This document shows, piece by piece, positions 41,825 to 52,849 of a DNA stretch of 64,000 bases. The stretch is from Ahaetulla prasina. Lineage: Eukaryota; Chordata; Lepidosauria; Squamata; Colubridae. The stretch lies in contig NC_080546.1 of assembly GCF_028640845.1 (NCBI RefSeq), positions 84,324,757 to 84,388,756 of the forward strand, written 5' to 3'. Each line of letters starts with the position of its first letter. The first letter of the stretch is position 1. The notes beneath the pieces are model-generated. The model made no database searches, was not told the DNA's origin, and was given only the letters and a program-made list of their open reading frames with translations. A program made the translations under genes and the position numbers.

Positions 41825-42782
41825 AGTTGTATACCGCCCTTCTCCCGAAGGACTCAGGGCGGTGAACAGGCAGATAAAATATAAATACACACAGTAATTA
41901 AAAACATCCCTTAAAAAACTAATTCAAATGCCCAAAAATGTTAAAAAACGTACTCCCCCGTAAAATAACAAAATTTTAAAAACCCATCCAATAAAAATAA
42001 AAATCAGGCTAGTCCAGCCATACGAAATAAATAAGTTTTAAGTTCGCGGCGAAAGGTCCTAAGGTCAGGTAATTGTCGAAGTCCGAGGGGAAGTTCGTTC
42101 CACAGGGTCGGAGCTCCCACAGAGAAGGCCCTCCCCTGGGGCCGCCAGTCGACACTGTTTGGCGGAGGGCACCCTGAGGGGTCCTCCTCTGGGGGAGCGT
42201 ACCGGACGATGGGAGATAGAAGCCGGCAGTAGGCGGTCCCGTAGATAGCCCGGTCCTAAGCCATGGAGCGCTTTAAAGGTGGTAACCAATACCTTGAAGC
42301 GCACCCGGAAAACAACAGGTAGCCAGTGCAGTCTGCGCAGGATAGGTGTTATGTGGGAGCTCCGAGGCGCTCCCTCGATAACCCGCGCAGCCGCGTTCTG
42401 AACTAGCTGAAGTCTCCGGGTGCTCTTCAAGGGGAGCCCCATGTAGAGAGCATTGCAGTAGTCCAGGCGAGAGGTAACGAGAGCATGAGTGACTGTGCAT
42501 AAGGCATCCCGGTCCAGGAAGGGACGCAACTGGCGGATCAGGCGAACCTGATAAAATGCTCTCCTGGAGACGGTCGCCAAATGGTCTTCAAAGGACAACC
42601 GACCATCCAGGAGCACGCCCAAGTTGCGTACCTTCTCCATCGGGGCCAATGATTCACCCCCGACGGACAGCCGCATGTGCAGCTGACTGTACCGAGGTGC
42701 CGGCATCCACAGCCACTCCGTCTTGGAGGGATTAAGTTTGAGCCTGTTCCTCCCCATCCAGACCCGTACGGCTTCCATATAG
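41825..42782 (-). mobile_element. L2-clade LINE 3' part
   Basis: Minus-strand frame 42778-42065 encodes the end of an L2-clade reverse transcriptase: NRLKLNPSKTEWLW, NLGVLLDGRLSFEDHL, LDYCNALYMGLPLKSTRR, LQLVQNAAARVIEG, HITPILRRLHWLPVVFRV and TFKALHGLGPGYLRD. These follow the YADD core, which is missing, so the copy is 5' truncated. A frameshift near 42130 breaks the last 30 codons. The 3' UTR ends in the CACCGCCCTGAGTCC/GGGCGGTATACAA hairpin and an (AAT)n tail at 41808-41820. Same family as 55410-55980. Confidence 0.92.
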
Positions 42783-42789
42783 AGAGAGG

Positions 42790-43199
42790 AAGCACCTTCA
42801 CATGGTAAAGTGTTTTTCTTCCATTCACTTCTCTCGTGTCTCCATGCACTGTATTTTTTTTATTTTACTTAATGTGAAATTTTGAAAGAAATGGTGCCCG
42901 GGACCTGATATTAATGGCTCGGTGGCTACCAAATGCTGTTTTCTATCACCCAGGGAGAGTGGGTGTGTATATGACATTGCCCTGCAGGACGCAATTTATC
43001 TTCATCTGCTTTGCAAGTCAGAACATATTGCCTCTCTCCGTAGGGTCTTCTCTGTGGTGTCCAAACCACTCAGTATCAGAAATGGAAGCTGACCTTTCGC
43101 CCTTTCTCGTACTTAGATTTGCTAGAGTTGCACAATGCTTTGGAAATAAATGGGTTGAAAGATGCCTTGAAGCACCCTGGATATGAACATAGGAACGGC
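42790..43199. other. No feature recognised
   Basis: Unique-looking sequence. Confidence 0.5.
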
Positions 43200-43265
43200 G
43201 TGGTACCCGGTGGTGGTGGGATCCTGCTGGTTTAACAACCAGTTCGGTGATCACGTGTTTCACAC

Positions 43266-44023
43266 CAGTGGTGGGTTTCAATTTTGTTTACTACCGGTTC
43301 TGTGGGCGTGGCTTGGTGGGCATGGCATGGCTTGGTGGGCGTGGCAGAGGAAGGATACTGCAAAATCTACATTCCCTCCCGATCAGCTGGGACTCAGGAG
43401 GCAGACAGTAGATGCGGGCGGGGTCAGTCAGAAGTGGTATTTACCAGTTCTCCAAACTACTCGAAATTTCCATTATTGGTTCTCCAGAACTGGTCAGAAC
43501 CTGTTGAAACCCACCTGTCGCGTCCCACTCCTCCTCTGACAGCCGGGTCGGGGAAGTCCGTATCAAGCGTGCCTCTGCAGCTCTGCCAAAGTCCTATCAG
43601 AGTCCTCAGGGCAGGCAGGAATCCAAGGTGTGACATCAGCAATCCAGATTAGACTTTGCCTGACTCAGAGAATGCCAGAAAGCAGATCCTTTATATAGGC
43701 CATGGGGTGTGGCTCCATGACTCAGCACTTATCCAGGCCTGCCCCTCCCTTCCTTTTGCTGACGTCACCTCTCCATTCTCCGGAAGCGAGGATCTATCCA
43801 TTGCATCGTTTCGTCTCCAGCTATTGGTAATCCCAGCTCGTGGCTGGTTTCAGGCGCACATGCTATTGGAGGGAGGTTTGTTTGTTCGGTTTGTCTGGGC
43901 ATGGTGCCAGGGCTGGGGGCTGGAGGCATGCCAGGACATTCTCCTGTACTATCAGTGTCTGGCAGGAGATGAGAGGGGCCCGGCTGCGGCGAGGAGGGCG
44001 AGCGAGGCACAACACCACCTCTG
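43266..44023 (-). mobile_element. Middle hAT MITE of the nest
   Basis: CAGTGGTGGGTTTCAATTTT at the left; right terminus AAACCCACC is cut by the LTR and completes as CCACCTCTG at 44015-44023. Perfect duplication TTTCACAC at 43258-43265 and 44024-44031. Confidence 0.95.
43516..44014 (-). mobile_element. Solo LTR, group I, inner element of the nest
   Basis: 499 bp, TGTTGTGCCTCG to GGGACGCGACA; perfect duplication CCACC at 43511-43515 and 44015-44019. The frame from LTR nucleotide 2 (44013) is open to 43765: VVPRSPSSPQPGPSHLL, a P/S/T-rich part, and WIDPRFRRMER. TATA-like CCTATATAAAGG near 43690-43701 on the minus strand. Confidence 0.95.
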
Positions 44024-44274
44024 TTTCACACGCTCACACATTTTTGACAAAACTAAACTTCCGCGTTACTTCTGGTGAACAACACAGCTGAGGCACGGCA
44101 ATTTGCTCTGCTTTGAGGATCACCTGAGAGAATAAAGGTAAATAAACTGCACAGGGGCAGGTGGGCAGGCCTAGCTGATCGCCGGAGCGAACCGGTTCAC
44201 TCCCAGCTGATCATCAAAGTTACTGGTATGTCCGAATCGGTCCGAACCGGCTGAATCTCACCCCTGGTGGTATC

Positions 44275-44917
44275 CTTTAAAGCAGCCACAACTTTTGCGG
44301 ATGTGATGGAAGAGAGTGAGGAGGTAGATATCCAGTAAAGTAAAAGGCAATCCAGCCTAGGTATTAGATGTGAGAGAAAGAGGGTGAAGGCAGCACCTTC
44401 TTAATAGCACACAGAATGTTTTGTAGATGCAGTTAGTACAGTCCTCCATCTGGCAAGAGTCTGTCTGTTGGTGTGAAACAATAAAGAATCCAGCTTGAAA
44501 GAAATACCACATGTTATTTTTGGTTTTGACCCCTGAACAGTTGCAGCTTCAGTTGCATTCGTGTCAGAAACACCAAGGTTCTTCTGGGTTGAAAGATTTA
44601 GCCAGTGACATCACTGTTGCCTGGGGAACACCCAGTCAGACTCTCCTTTTATGCCCTGGGCTGGAGCTGGAGCTAAGGACAGGAGCTCACCCCACCCTAC
44701 AACAACACTTGGGTTTCGAACATGAATTTGCTGCTTGTCAACCCAATGTCCTAACCACTCCAGCTACTGTGTTCCTAGAGTGGCTGTTTCAGGCATGCAC
44801 TCCAAAATAACTTTTTGTTAACTAAAAGATTTGTACAGAATTAATAAACAGACCTCACAAATGATACCCCAACAATAGAGAGATTGGATAGCCGGCCTTG
44901 ATTTTCTTTCATGATAA
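44275..44917. other. No feature recognised
   Basis: Unique-looking sequence. Confidence 0.5.
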
Positions 44918-44925
44918 GTCTGGAG

Positions 44926-45060
44926 CAGGGGTCTCCAACCTTGGTCCCTTTAAGACTTGTGGACTTCAATTCTCAGAGTCCCTCAGCTAGCAAAGCTGGC
45001 TGAGGAACTCTGGGAGTTGAAGTCCACAAGTCTTAAAGGGACCAAGGTTGGAGACCCCTG
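44926..45060. mobile_element. Foldback hAT-type MITE, 135 bp
   Basis: CAGGGGTCTCCAACCTTGGT and its complement, arms about 60 bp. Perfect duplication GTCTGGAG at 44918-44925 and 45061-45068. Confidence 0.95.
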
Positions 45061-45137
45061 GTCTGGAGTGTTTATACTGTTAGGAGTTGAGAAAAGTCAT
45101 TACCATTTCTGTGGTTGGTGTTTTCATTGAGCAAAAT

Positions 45138-45569
45138 AATCTAATAGCAATAGCACTTAGACTTATATACCACTTTACAGTGCTTTACAGCCAGAGGTGG
45201 GTTTCACATAATTTTACCACCGGTTCGCTGTGCACTGAAAATGCATGTGCTTTGCAGCTTAGAAAATGTGGCTAAATAGGATGGCATAGCACCGGGGCAG
45301 GTGGGCGGGCCCACAGGTTGCCATTACCAATTCGTCCAACCCGGTTTGAACCAGCTGAATACCACCACTGTTTACAGCCCTCTCTAAGCGGCTTACAGAG
45401 TCAGCCTATTGCCTCCAACAATCTGGGTCCTCGTTTTACCCACCTCGGAAGGATGGAAGGCTGAGTCAACCTTGAGCCTGGTGAGATTTGAACTGCCAAA
45501 TCGCAGGAAGCCGGCAGTCAGCAGAAGTAGCCTGCACTACTGCACTCTAACCACTGCACCACTGCAGCT
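45138..45569 (-). mobile_element. tRNA-derived SINE split by a hAT
   Basis: Antisense SINE: 3' tail at the left (TAGCAATAGCACTTAGACTT), body AGGATGGAAGGCTGAGTCAA, head at the right (complement of GTGGTGCAGTGGTTAGAGTG; B-box-like GTTCAAATCTC). Interrupted at 45192-45370. Confidence 0.88.
45192..45370 (+). mobile_element. hAT MITE (CAGAGGTGGGTTTCACATAA family)
   Basis: 179 bp, CAGAGGTGGGTTTCACATAA to GAATACCACCACTG, perfect duplication TTTACAGC at 45184-45191 and 45371-45378, inserted in the SINE. Confidence 0.95.
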
Positions 45570-45747
45570 CATCTTTTCCATCTTTCCAAGGAATATGACC
45601 TAACAATCATAATAATAATAATCTAATAATTCCTTCTTCCAAAGGAAATGGACCTATCCTTCCCCATGGGAAGGTACTTCATATTAGATTGTAGGCTTGC
45701 TTGCTAACCGAACGAAACTTTGTGCATCTATCGTACATGTTCAAAAG

Positions 45748-45884
45748 CAGTGGTGGGATTCAGCCAGTTCGCACCACTTTGAGAGAACCGGTTGTTAACT
45801 TTCTGAGCAGTTTGGTGAACTGGTTGTTGGAAGAAATCATTAGGGCAGAGAACCGGTTGTTAACTTATTTGAATCCCAGCACTG
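45748..45884 (+). mobile_element. hAT MITE, 137 bp
   Basis: CAGTGGTGGGATTCAGCCAG to TTTGAATCCCAGCACTG; duplication TTCAAAAG / CTCATAAG (6 of 8). Identical family to 48487-48623. Confidence 0.88.
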
Positions 45885-45892
45885 CTCATAAG

Positions 45893-46676
45893 TACGTAAT
45901 AACACAAAGCCCCCATGCCTATTTTAGGGTCTTCGATTTGTCAGGATAATTCCGTAGTCTACATAGTCTTAATTTTACCCATTTTTCATGCCATGCTTTT
46001 AAAAGAGAGACTGGGTCCTTTGGAGAGTTGCCCATATTATTATTGTTGTTGTTATCATTGTTATTTTGCTGCTTGCTTTGTTCCTCTCCACCTCCCACTT
46101 GCTCGCCCCAATGCTTTTTTAAAAAAAAAATTATTTCAAAGCTTTTTCTGTCACAGTCTTTTCCCCTTAGTTGTCTCAATTATGCAGCAACAAGGTGGAT
46201 GTGTTCTTCGCTTTGCCGAGCTGGTTTCATTTTGCCACCTCAGCTTCGGGAGCAGTCACCTATTTTTAACTTCAAAAGCACTCTGCCCCCTCCCCCTCCC
46301 CCTTGAATTTCAAAAAGCAAACATGTTTCTATCGGAAGGGAAGGGAAACTTGCTCCTTGCCTGCCAGATTGTATTTATTTTTCCCATCCTATTCTCCTCT
46401 AAGTTTCTTTTTGCCTCTTCTCCTAAAACTTGGCCTCTTAAAATAGATTTGGTGAACGTCTTTTTCTTCTATTTAACGTGGGTTTGTCAGGGCTTGGCTT
46501 AGGAGCCGTATTTTACTGGAGAAAGGTGTCCAGGCATACGTTCATTCTGGCCTAAGAAATTTCACAGTTCTTGAATACTTAGTGGTCCCTCAATTATTAA
46601 CCGGGAGTTATGAAGTTGTACGTTGTGAGGATAAGGTGACAATTGCCACAACTACAAAGGTTTGTTTGGATTTGGT
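45893..46676. other. No feature recognised
   Basis: Unique-looking, pyrimidine-biased sequence. A 195-codon + frame at 45915 lacks any recognisable domain and is not called. Confidence 0.5.
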
Positions 46677-46795
46677 ATGAAGGAGGAGGAGGAGGAGGTG
46701 GAGGGGAGGAGGAGGACAAAGAGGATGAGAAAGAGGAGGAATAAGAGGAGGAGGAAGAGGAAGGGGAGTGGGAGGGGGAAGAAGAAGGAGGAGGT
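46677..46795. repeat. (GGA)n / GAAG purine tract
   Basis: About 120 bp of irregular GGAGGA, GAGGAAG. Confidence 0.93.
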
Positions 46796-46818
46796 GGCGG
46801 TCATGTATTCACCTTACC

Positions 46819-47368
46819 TGTTCTGTCCTCCTTCGCCTCTGTCCGAGTGATGGCTTAATTAGCCGGCACTATCAGCTCTGGCAGCAGAATAGCGAATGTC
46901 TGCCAAGTTCTCTGATATCTCCCTTGATGCTGGTGAGTCACTTCAGTTCTCAGTTAATCAGTTGATTTGCCGGCTACGAAGAGACACAGCAGTGTCTTTA
47001 TATCTTTATATGCCTTTATATCCTGTGGGGTGTGGCTCCATGACTCAGCACTTCCTAGGCCTGCCCCACCCCTGCTTCTGTTGTTCCCTCCTCTCCTGCC
47101 TACAAAACCTAGGATCCAACCAAGCATGATTGCTATCAGCTGGGTCTGAAGGCGTGGCCTGGGGGGGGAAGAGTCAGGGGATGGAGGCCTCATTATCTCT
47201 TCCACCTGGCCTGCTTCTGGCTCCTGGAGCTGAGCCAGGGAAGCCGGTGCTCCCAAGGTAAGTCCTGACGGCCCTTCCCCCTCACTTTCCAAGTCACTTT
47301 CTGGCAGGAGGCCTGGCTCCAAGTCACTTTCTGGCAGGAGGCCCGGCTTGTGGGGCGCAGACACAACA
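46819..47368 (-). mobile_element. Solo LTR, group I
   Basis: 550 bp minus strand, TGTTGTGTCTGC to GGAGGACAGAACA, perfect duplication TTACC at 46814-46818 and 47369-47373. The frame from LTR nucleotide 2 (47367) is open: VVSAPHKPGLLPESDLEPG with two GLLPESDLE repeats as in 17869-18443, P/S/E-rich region, then a frameshift near 47150 before the basic block. TATA-like GGATATAAAGGC near 47015-47026. Confidence 0.93.
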
Positions 47369-47373
47369 TTACC

Positions 47374-47811
47374 AATAGGCTTTCATGGTTGAGGTAAAAC
47401 CTGAGCATCCTACATGTCAAGCTGGAATTTGGGGGAACTTCATGGACACACCCGTAAGGTTGATGGGCGGTAAGATGGAAATAGTTGGCCTTCTTTTAAT
47501 TTCATAATTCAGTCCACACCTCTAAAATTCCATCCAAGGAATAAGCAGGTTCAATCCTGTTTAGCTTTCAGTCTCAGGCAAAGTTGACCAGATACTGCCA
47601 CAAGGAGAACAATAGGAGCCAGGTCCATAAAAGATGCATTCACTACTGCTCCTTATTCCAGAACCAGGGATTAATGGCAACATAGGGACTACACGAGACC
47701 CAACTTTCATTGAATCAATATATTGTCAGAAACACAACGGGGTCCTTCAAAAGCTAGCTGGGAGATAGTTGTCTAAGCACTGCTGGGAACTGAAGTTGTT
47801 ACTTTTCTCTA
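47374..47811. other. Mostly unique; contains repeat Y copy 1
   Basis: 47615-47690 (GGTCCATAAAAGATGCATTC, CCAGAACCAGGGATTAATGG) is about 85% similar to 50265-50335. Nothing else recognised. Confidence 0.55.
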
Positions 47812-47990
47812 TTTATTTTATTTATTTATTTTGTCACAAGAGTATAGATAAGCATAAGCATGAAAATAGCTATATAATATATAAGCATATAAATGAGCAT
47901 AAGTATGTAATAACTATATTAATTGGATATAATGAAAGGAATCAATGGGACAGGAACGGTAGGCACGTTATGTGCTCTTGTGCACATAAC
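47812..47990 (-). mobile_element. LINE-X 3' UTR fragment
   Basis: TTTATTTATTTTGTCACAAG and GGGACAGGAACGGTAGGCAC in antisense: 3' UTR and tail only. Confidence 0.85.
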
Positions 47991-48281
47991 TTCTCAAGAA
48001 ACCAGTTTGTCAAACCACAATATTCTTACAACAATCCAGTCTCACCAAGGGCAGTTTATGAGCTCTCTTTGAATGACAGTTCTAAATATCTCTTTGATCA
48101 TGGTTTGCAATCTGTGTTTTTAAAGACAGCACATTACAAACAAGGATATGGATTTTGAAGGAGGCAAGGGCATATGTGTTTTTCCTACTGCTGCATATTT
48201 TTTTCTAACCGACAATCCTAGGAAATGTATTTATATACCTATAAATAATATTATATATATATATATATACATATATACAGG
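47991..48281. other. Unique sequence with a short (TA)n
   Basis: Nothing recognised except TA units at about 48250-48275. Confidence 0.5.
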
Positions 48282-48289
48282 CACACGTG

Positions 48290-48635
48290 CAGTGGTTAAA
48301 TCCATTTTTTTTACTACCGGTTCTGTGGGCGTGGCTTGGTGGGCATGGCAGGGGAAGGATACTGCAAAATCCCCATTCCCATACCGCTCTGGGGCCAGCC
48401 AGAGGTGGCATTTGCTGGTTCTCTGAACTGCTCAAAATTTCCGCGACTGGTTCTCCAGAACCTGTCAGAACCTGCTGGATTTCACGCAGTGGTGGGATTC
48501 AGCCAGTTCGCACCACTTCGGGAGAACCGGTTGTTAACTTTCTGAGCAGTTTGGTGGACTGGTTGTTGGAAGAAATCATTAGGGCAGAGAACCAGTTGTT
48601 AAATTACTCAAATCCCACCACTGATTTCACGCCTG
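48290..48635 (-). mobile_element. hAT MITE containing another hAT
   Basis: CAGTGGTTAAATCC to GGATTTCACGCCTG; duplication CACACGTG / CACATGTG (7 of 8) at 48282-48289 and 48636-48643. Confidence 0.93.
48487..48623 (+). mobile_element. Inner hAT MITE, 137 bp
   Basis: CAGTGGTGGGATTCAGCCAG to AAATCCCACCACTG; perfect duplication ATTTCACG at 48479-48486 and 48624-48631; it sits 12 bp from the outer element's end. Confidence 0.96.
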
Positions 48636-48643
48636 CACATGTG

Positions 48644-49937
48644 TGTGTTTGTGTGTGTATAAACACATTTATTTCCTGGGCTTCTCATACACACACACAC
48701 ACATTTTTAGCATTAGCATATACATTTTGGTATGTATGCTTTATTTAACAGTATTCTAACATTATAAAAAGTTCACATGATAGAGGCCAAATTTGTCACC
48801 CATCTCATTTTTCTGAAACAGATTGTTTTTGAACCAGGTCAGTATTTAATATATTAAAAAGTATTTTGATTATTTTAATATTTTAACCAACGTATCTCCT
48901 GATTCAGGACCCTTGTTTGTTTGTTTGTTTGCTTTCATGGGATGTTAATAGTCATCGGAACTTTCAAAGAAGCTCGGTTATTACAATGTCATAACCTATT
49001 TTTAAAATGGCATTTCAACGTTTCCTATCTCTGCCTTCAATTTTGTAGACTGTGCTAGCCAGCTATCTGACTTACTATAAATATTGCATGTCCATGTTTT
49101 GATTTACTTGCGTGGGGTTGTGACCCATTTCGTTAGAGCTGACTACTTAATTAAGTTTCCGATTTTTGTGTGTTGGTTTGTTTGCATCCACTGTCCTAGT
49201 TTTTTGAAAGAACTAGCCAGCATGAAGCCTGCATATTTTTGTCGTTGTCCTATCAATTACATTGTCCTCTAATCAGTTGTCCTTCCCCCGCACACACACC
49301 TCTCTTATTAGCTGTGTGTTTGATGAGATTTTAATTTCGAGATACTTTGGAGATGCTCGACAGAACATTAAATTCATATTGATCACGTAGCCACAAAACT
49401 GTTTATAAGGGACAGCGTTACAGTATTTAATTCCCTGTCTAATATTTTGAAAGCAGCTGGCTCAAACCATTTGGTTCTCTTGGCCCAAAACTAATTTTGC
49501 TGTCTACTAGTCATTTGCATCCAAATAAATCCATAGACATGTAGGAAAAGAAAGGGAAAAAAAAAAGGCTGCCCTTGTACTTTGCTCTAAAGCAAAGTAG
49601 TTTCTGATTACATTACGTTTTTCATAATTCAGTCTCAGGCAGACACGAGTATACATTAAAAAAATAAAAATAAAGAGTAACAGTCTGAAATTTTGGAATG
49701 TTATCAAGAATAGACTTGATTCTTGATCTTGGAGTCCTTCCACATTCGTTCAGTCATACCCAAGCTTCCTTGCCAACTGTTGTAGTCTGCCTATGAGCTC
49801 TGTAATGAGATATGAGGACAATGTAATCAGAGTATATTTCAACTTCCCTAATTTGTTAACTATTTTTTGCTGGGGTGAGTGTGAGTTACAATCAATGTTA
49901 AAGAACCTGATACGTAAAAAGTCTGATTAGTTTTACA
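48644..49937. other. 1.3 kb without recognised feature
   Basis: Longest repeat-poor stretch of the window. Only short GT/CA runs near 48640-48700 and a (TTTG)n at 48914-48930. No coding signal. Confidence 0.6.
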
Positions 49938-50225
49938 TGTCTATAGAGCTTCTCAGTCATGCAGGCCATGGTTCCCCCAAAGGTGCTTTTTCGGGAAGCA
50001 ACTGGACTTCCTTTTTTTTTTCTTTGAAGACGTGTCGCTTCCCATCCAAGAAGCTTCTTCAGTTCTGACTGGATGGTGGGGCATGGAAGGATTTATATTC
50101 CTTGCAGACAGCTGGACATTTGCATCCTTTTAGAGGGTCCTTGAAGCATTTGGAGGTTTATCTGTGTCTTCAGGGTCACCTGAGTAGTGCAAATGGTTCC
50201 TATGGTCTGCAATTTTTTCCCCTCT
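49938..50225 (-). mobile_element. Family A (PLE-like) repeat
   Basis: Sense: CAGATAAACCTCCAAATGC, GCAAGGAATATAAATCCTTC, CAGTCAGAACTGAAGAAGC, TTGGATGGGAAGCGACACGT, GTCCAGTTGCTTCCCG. The core has lost the GAAAC (GACAC). Confidence 0.75.
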
Positions 50226-50264
50226 GGAAAAAACACAAGGATAAAAATAAGGGGCTAATCCATA

Positions 50265-50335
50265 AAATATGCATTCACTAATGCTTCCTTACTCCAGAAC
50301 CAGGGATTAATGGCAACATATAAGACCCAACCCTC
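50265..50335. repeat. Repeat Y copy 2
   Basis: CCATAAAATATGCATTCACT, CCAGAACCAGGGATTAATGG, CAACATATAAGACCCAAC; matches 47615-47690. Confidence 0.6.
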
Positions 50336-50360
50336 TTTGGGGAAGTGTGGATGAATAGGT

Positions 50361-50605
50361 TCTTTGTGTGACTAATTGCTTGTATCCTTACGATTTATAT
50401 TGATATTGATTGTTTCCTGATTGCTTATTTGTAGCCTATGACTATCATTGAGTGTTGTATCATGAAGTGTTAAATTTGTACCCTATGACTATCATTAAGT
50501 GTTGTAAGTGATGTACCTTGATGAAGGTAACTTTTCTTTTATGGACACTGAGAGCCTATGCACCAAGACAAATTCCTTGTGTGTCCAATCACACTTGGCC
50601 AATAA
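50361..50605 (+). mobile_element. L3 LINE 3' UTR (left copy)
   Basis: Sense 3' UTR: GCTTGTATCCTTACGATTTA, TATTGATATTGATTGTTTCC, a duplicated CCTATGACTATCATT segment, GCACCAAGACAAATTCCTTG, TTGGCCAATAAAAAAATCT. It runs into the array at 50606. Confidence 0.9.
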
Positions 50606-50908
50606 AAAAATCTATTCTATTCTATTCTATTCTATTCTATTCTATTCTATTCTATTCTATTCTATTCTATTCTATTCTATTCTATTCTGCTCTGCTCTGC
50701 TCTGCTCTGCTCTGCTCTGCTCTACTCTACTCTACTCTACTCTACTCTACTCTACTCTACTCTACTCTACTCTACTCTACTCTATTCTATTCTATTCTAT
50801 TCTATTCTATTCTATTCTATTCTATTTTTCATTCCATTATTCTGTTCTGTTCTATTCTATTCTTCATTCCATTGTTCTGTTCTGTTCTGTTCTACTCTAC
50901 TCTACTCA
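50606..50908. repeat. (ATTCT)n array with ordered variant blocks
   Basis: Blocks in order: TCTAT, TCTGC, TCTAC, TCTAT, then an irregular TTTTTCATTCCATTATTCTG segment, TTCTG and CTCTA. It lies between an L3 tail and the end of an inverted L3 body. Confidence 0.95.
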
Positions 50909-51026
50909 ACAACAAGTTATAGTCATACAGTCATAAGTGGAAAGAGATTGGTGATGGGAGCTATGAAACGATTAATAGTAGTGCAGATTCAGTAAATAGT
51001 CTGACAGTGTTGAGGGAATTATTTGT

Positions 51027-52670
51027 TTAGCAGAGTGATGGCCTTCGGGAAAAAACTGTTCTTGTGTCTAGTTGTTCTGGTGTGCAGTGCTCTATAGCCG
51101 CTTTTGAGGGTAGGAGTTGAAACAGTTTATGTCCAGGATGCGAGGGATCTGCAAATATTTTCACGGCCCTCTTCTTGATTCGTGCAGTATACAGGTCCTC
51201 AATGGAAGGCAAGTTGGTAGCAATTATTTTTTCTGCAGTTCTAATTATCCTCTGAAGTCTGTGTTTTTCTTGTTGGGTTGCAGAACCGAACCAGACAGTT
51301 ATAGAGGTGCAAATGACAGACTCAATAATTCCTCTGTAGAATTGGATCAGCAGCTCCTTGGGCAGTTTGAGCTTACTGAGTTGGCGAGAAAGAACATTCT
51401 TTGTTGTCCTTTTTAATGATGTTTTGATGTTAGCTGTCCATTTGAGATCTTGCGATATGATAGAACCCAGAAATTTGAAGGTTTCTACTGTTGATACTGT
51501 GTTGTCAAGTATTGTGAGAGGTGGAAGTATGGAAGGGTTTTTCCTAAAGTCTACCACCATTTCTACGGTTTTGAGTGTGTTCAGTTCCAGATTGTTTTGG
51601 TTGCACCACAAGGCTAGTCGTTCGACCTCTTGTCTATATGCGGATTCGTCATTGTCTCGAATGAGACCAATCACTGTTGTGTCATCTGCGAACTTCAGTA
51701 GCTTAACAAATGGATCATTGGAGATGCAGTCATTGGTATACAGAGAGAAGAGAAGTGGGGAGAGCACACAGCCTTGGGGCGCCCCTGTGCTAATTGTACA
51801 GGTATTTGATGTGATCTTGCTTAGCTTCACCTGCTGCTTCCTGTTTGTTAGGAAGCTTGTGATCCACTTACAAGTCTGTTCCGGTACCTGTAGCTGGTTT
51901 AGCTTAGTTAGAAGAATGTCTGGAATGATGGTATTGAATGCTGAACTAAAGTCTACAAAAAGGACCCTTGCATAGGTCTTTGGAGACTCAAGATGTTGTA
52001 GGATGTAGTGCAGAGCCATATTAACAGCATCATCTGTTGATCTATTTGCTCGGTATGCAAATTGCAAGGGGTCTAAGAGCGGATTCGTGATGGTTTTCAG
52101 GTAGGAAAGCACTAGCCTTTCAAAGGTTTTCATGACTACAGATGTTAGAGCAACTGGTCTGTAGTCATTCAGTTCCTTGATGGTGGGCTTCTTCGGCACT
52201 GGGATGATGGTAGAGCGTTTGAAGCAAGAAGGAACATAGCACATCTCTAGTGATTTATTGAAAATATGGGTGAAGATGGGGGCCAATTGGTCAGCACAGA
52301 CTTTTAAGCAAGAAGGAGTTATCTTGTCTGGGCCTGGAGCTTTTCCTGGCTTTTGTCTGTGAAATAGGTCCTGCACTTCCTTTTCTGTGATCACTAGGGG
52401 TTGTGAACCCAATGAAATGGGGTCAGTTGTAGGAGGCTTGGCTGTTGTTGGTGTGTCTGAGATTGGGGTTGTGGAGATAGGTGGCTGTAGTTTCCTTTCA
52501 AACCTGCAGTAAAACTCATTCAGGTCATCTGCCAGTTGATGATTACCTTCAGCCTGGGAAGGAGGTTTTCCATAGCCGGTGATATTTTTAAGAGTTTTCC
52601 ACATGTTTGCTGGTTCATTTGCTGAAAACTGATTCTTTAGCTTTTCAGAGTAGCTTCTTTTGCTGCTCTT
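51027..52670 (-). pseudogene. L3 LINE reverse transcriptase domain
   Basis: A 525-codon frame from 52604 to a stop at 51027, open upstream to about 52670 (SYSEKLKNQFSANEPAN precedes the first Met). Reverse transcriptase blocks, numbered from the Met: KAPGPDKI at 88-95, IIPVPKKP and NDYRPVALTS at 133-156, QFAYRANRSTDDAV at 181-194, VLFVDFSSAF at 214-223 (first catalytic Asp), GAPQGCVLSP at 274-283, FADDTTV at 305-311 (catalytic DD), and FLGSIISQDLKW as the thumb block. The C-terminal part has LSKLKLPKELLIQFYRG and LQRIIRTAEKIIATNL. The domain is intact over its length, but it is cut off from the endonuclease by a frameshift, so no full ORF2 protein can be made. Confidence 0.94.
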
Positions 52671-52849
52671 ATCTCCTTGTTAGTGCATTTCTGGCCTGAT
52701 TGTACAGCATTTTATCACCTTTTCTGTAGGCTTCCTCTTTGGAATGTCGAGCTGCTTAAGTTTAGCTATAAACCAAGCTTTCTTATTACTGTCTATTCGC
52801 AAGTTCCTTGTAGGTACACATAGGTCTTCACAGAAGCTGACATATGATG

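Larger units (their letters stand above)
43208..44266. mobile_element. Outer hAT of a triple nest
   Basis: Starts CGGTGGTGGTGGGATCCTGC, ends AACCGGCTGAATCTCACCCCTG. Duplication GTGGTACC / GTGGTATC (7 of 8) at 43200-43207 and 44267-44274. Its own sequence is only 43208-43265 and 44032-44266. Confidence 0.85.

Noticed and set aside
45915..46502. 195-codon + frame, the longest not in an obvious repeat
   Set aside because: No domain, no splice-site context and hydrophobic low-information composition; AT- and T-rich sequence can give such a frame by chance.
51117..51975. Plus-strand frames of 99 and 205 codons
   Set aside because: They are antisense shadows of the L3 reverse transcriptase.
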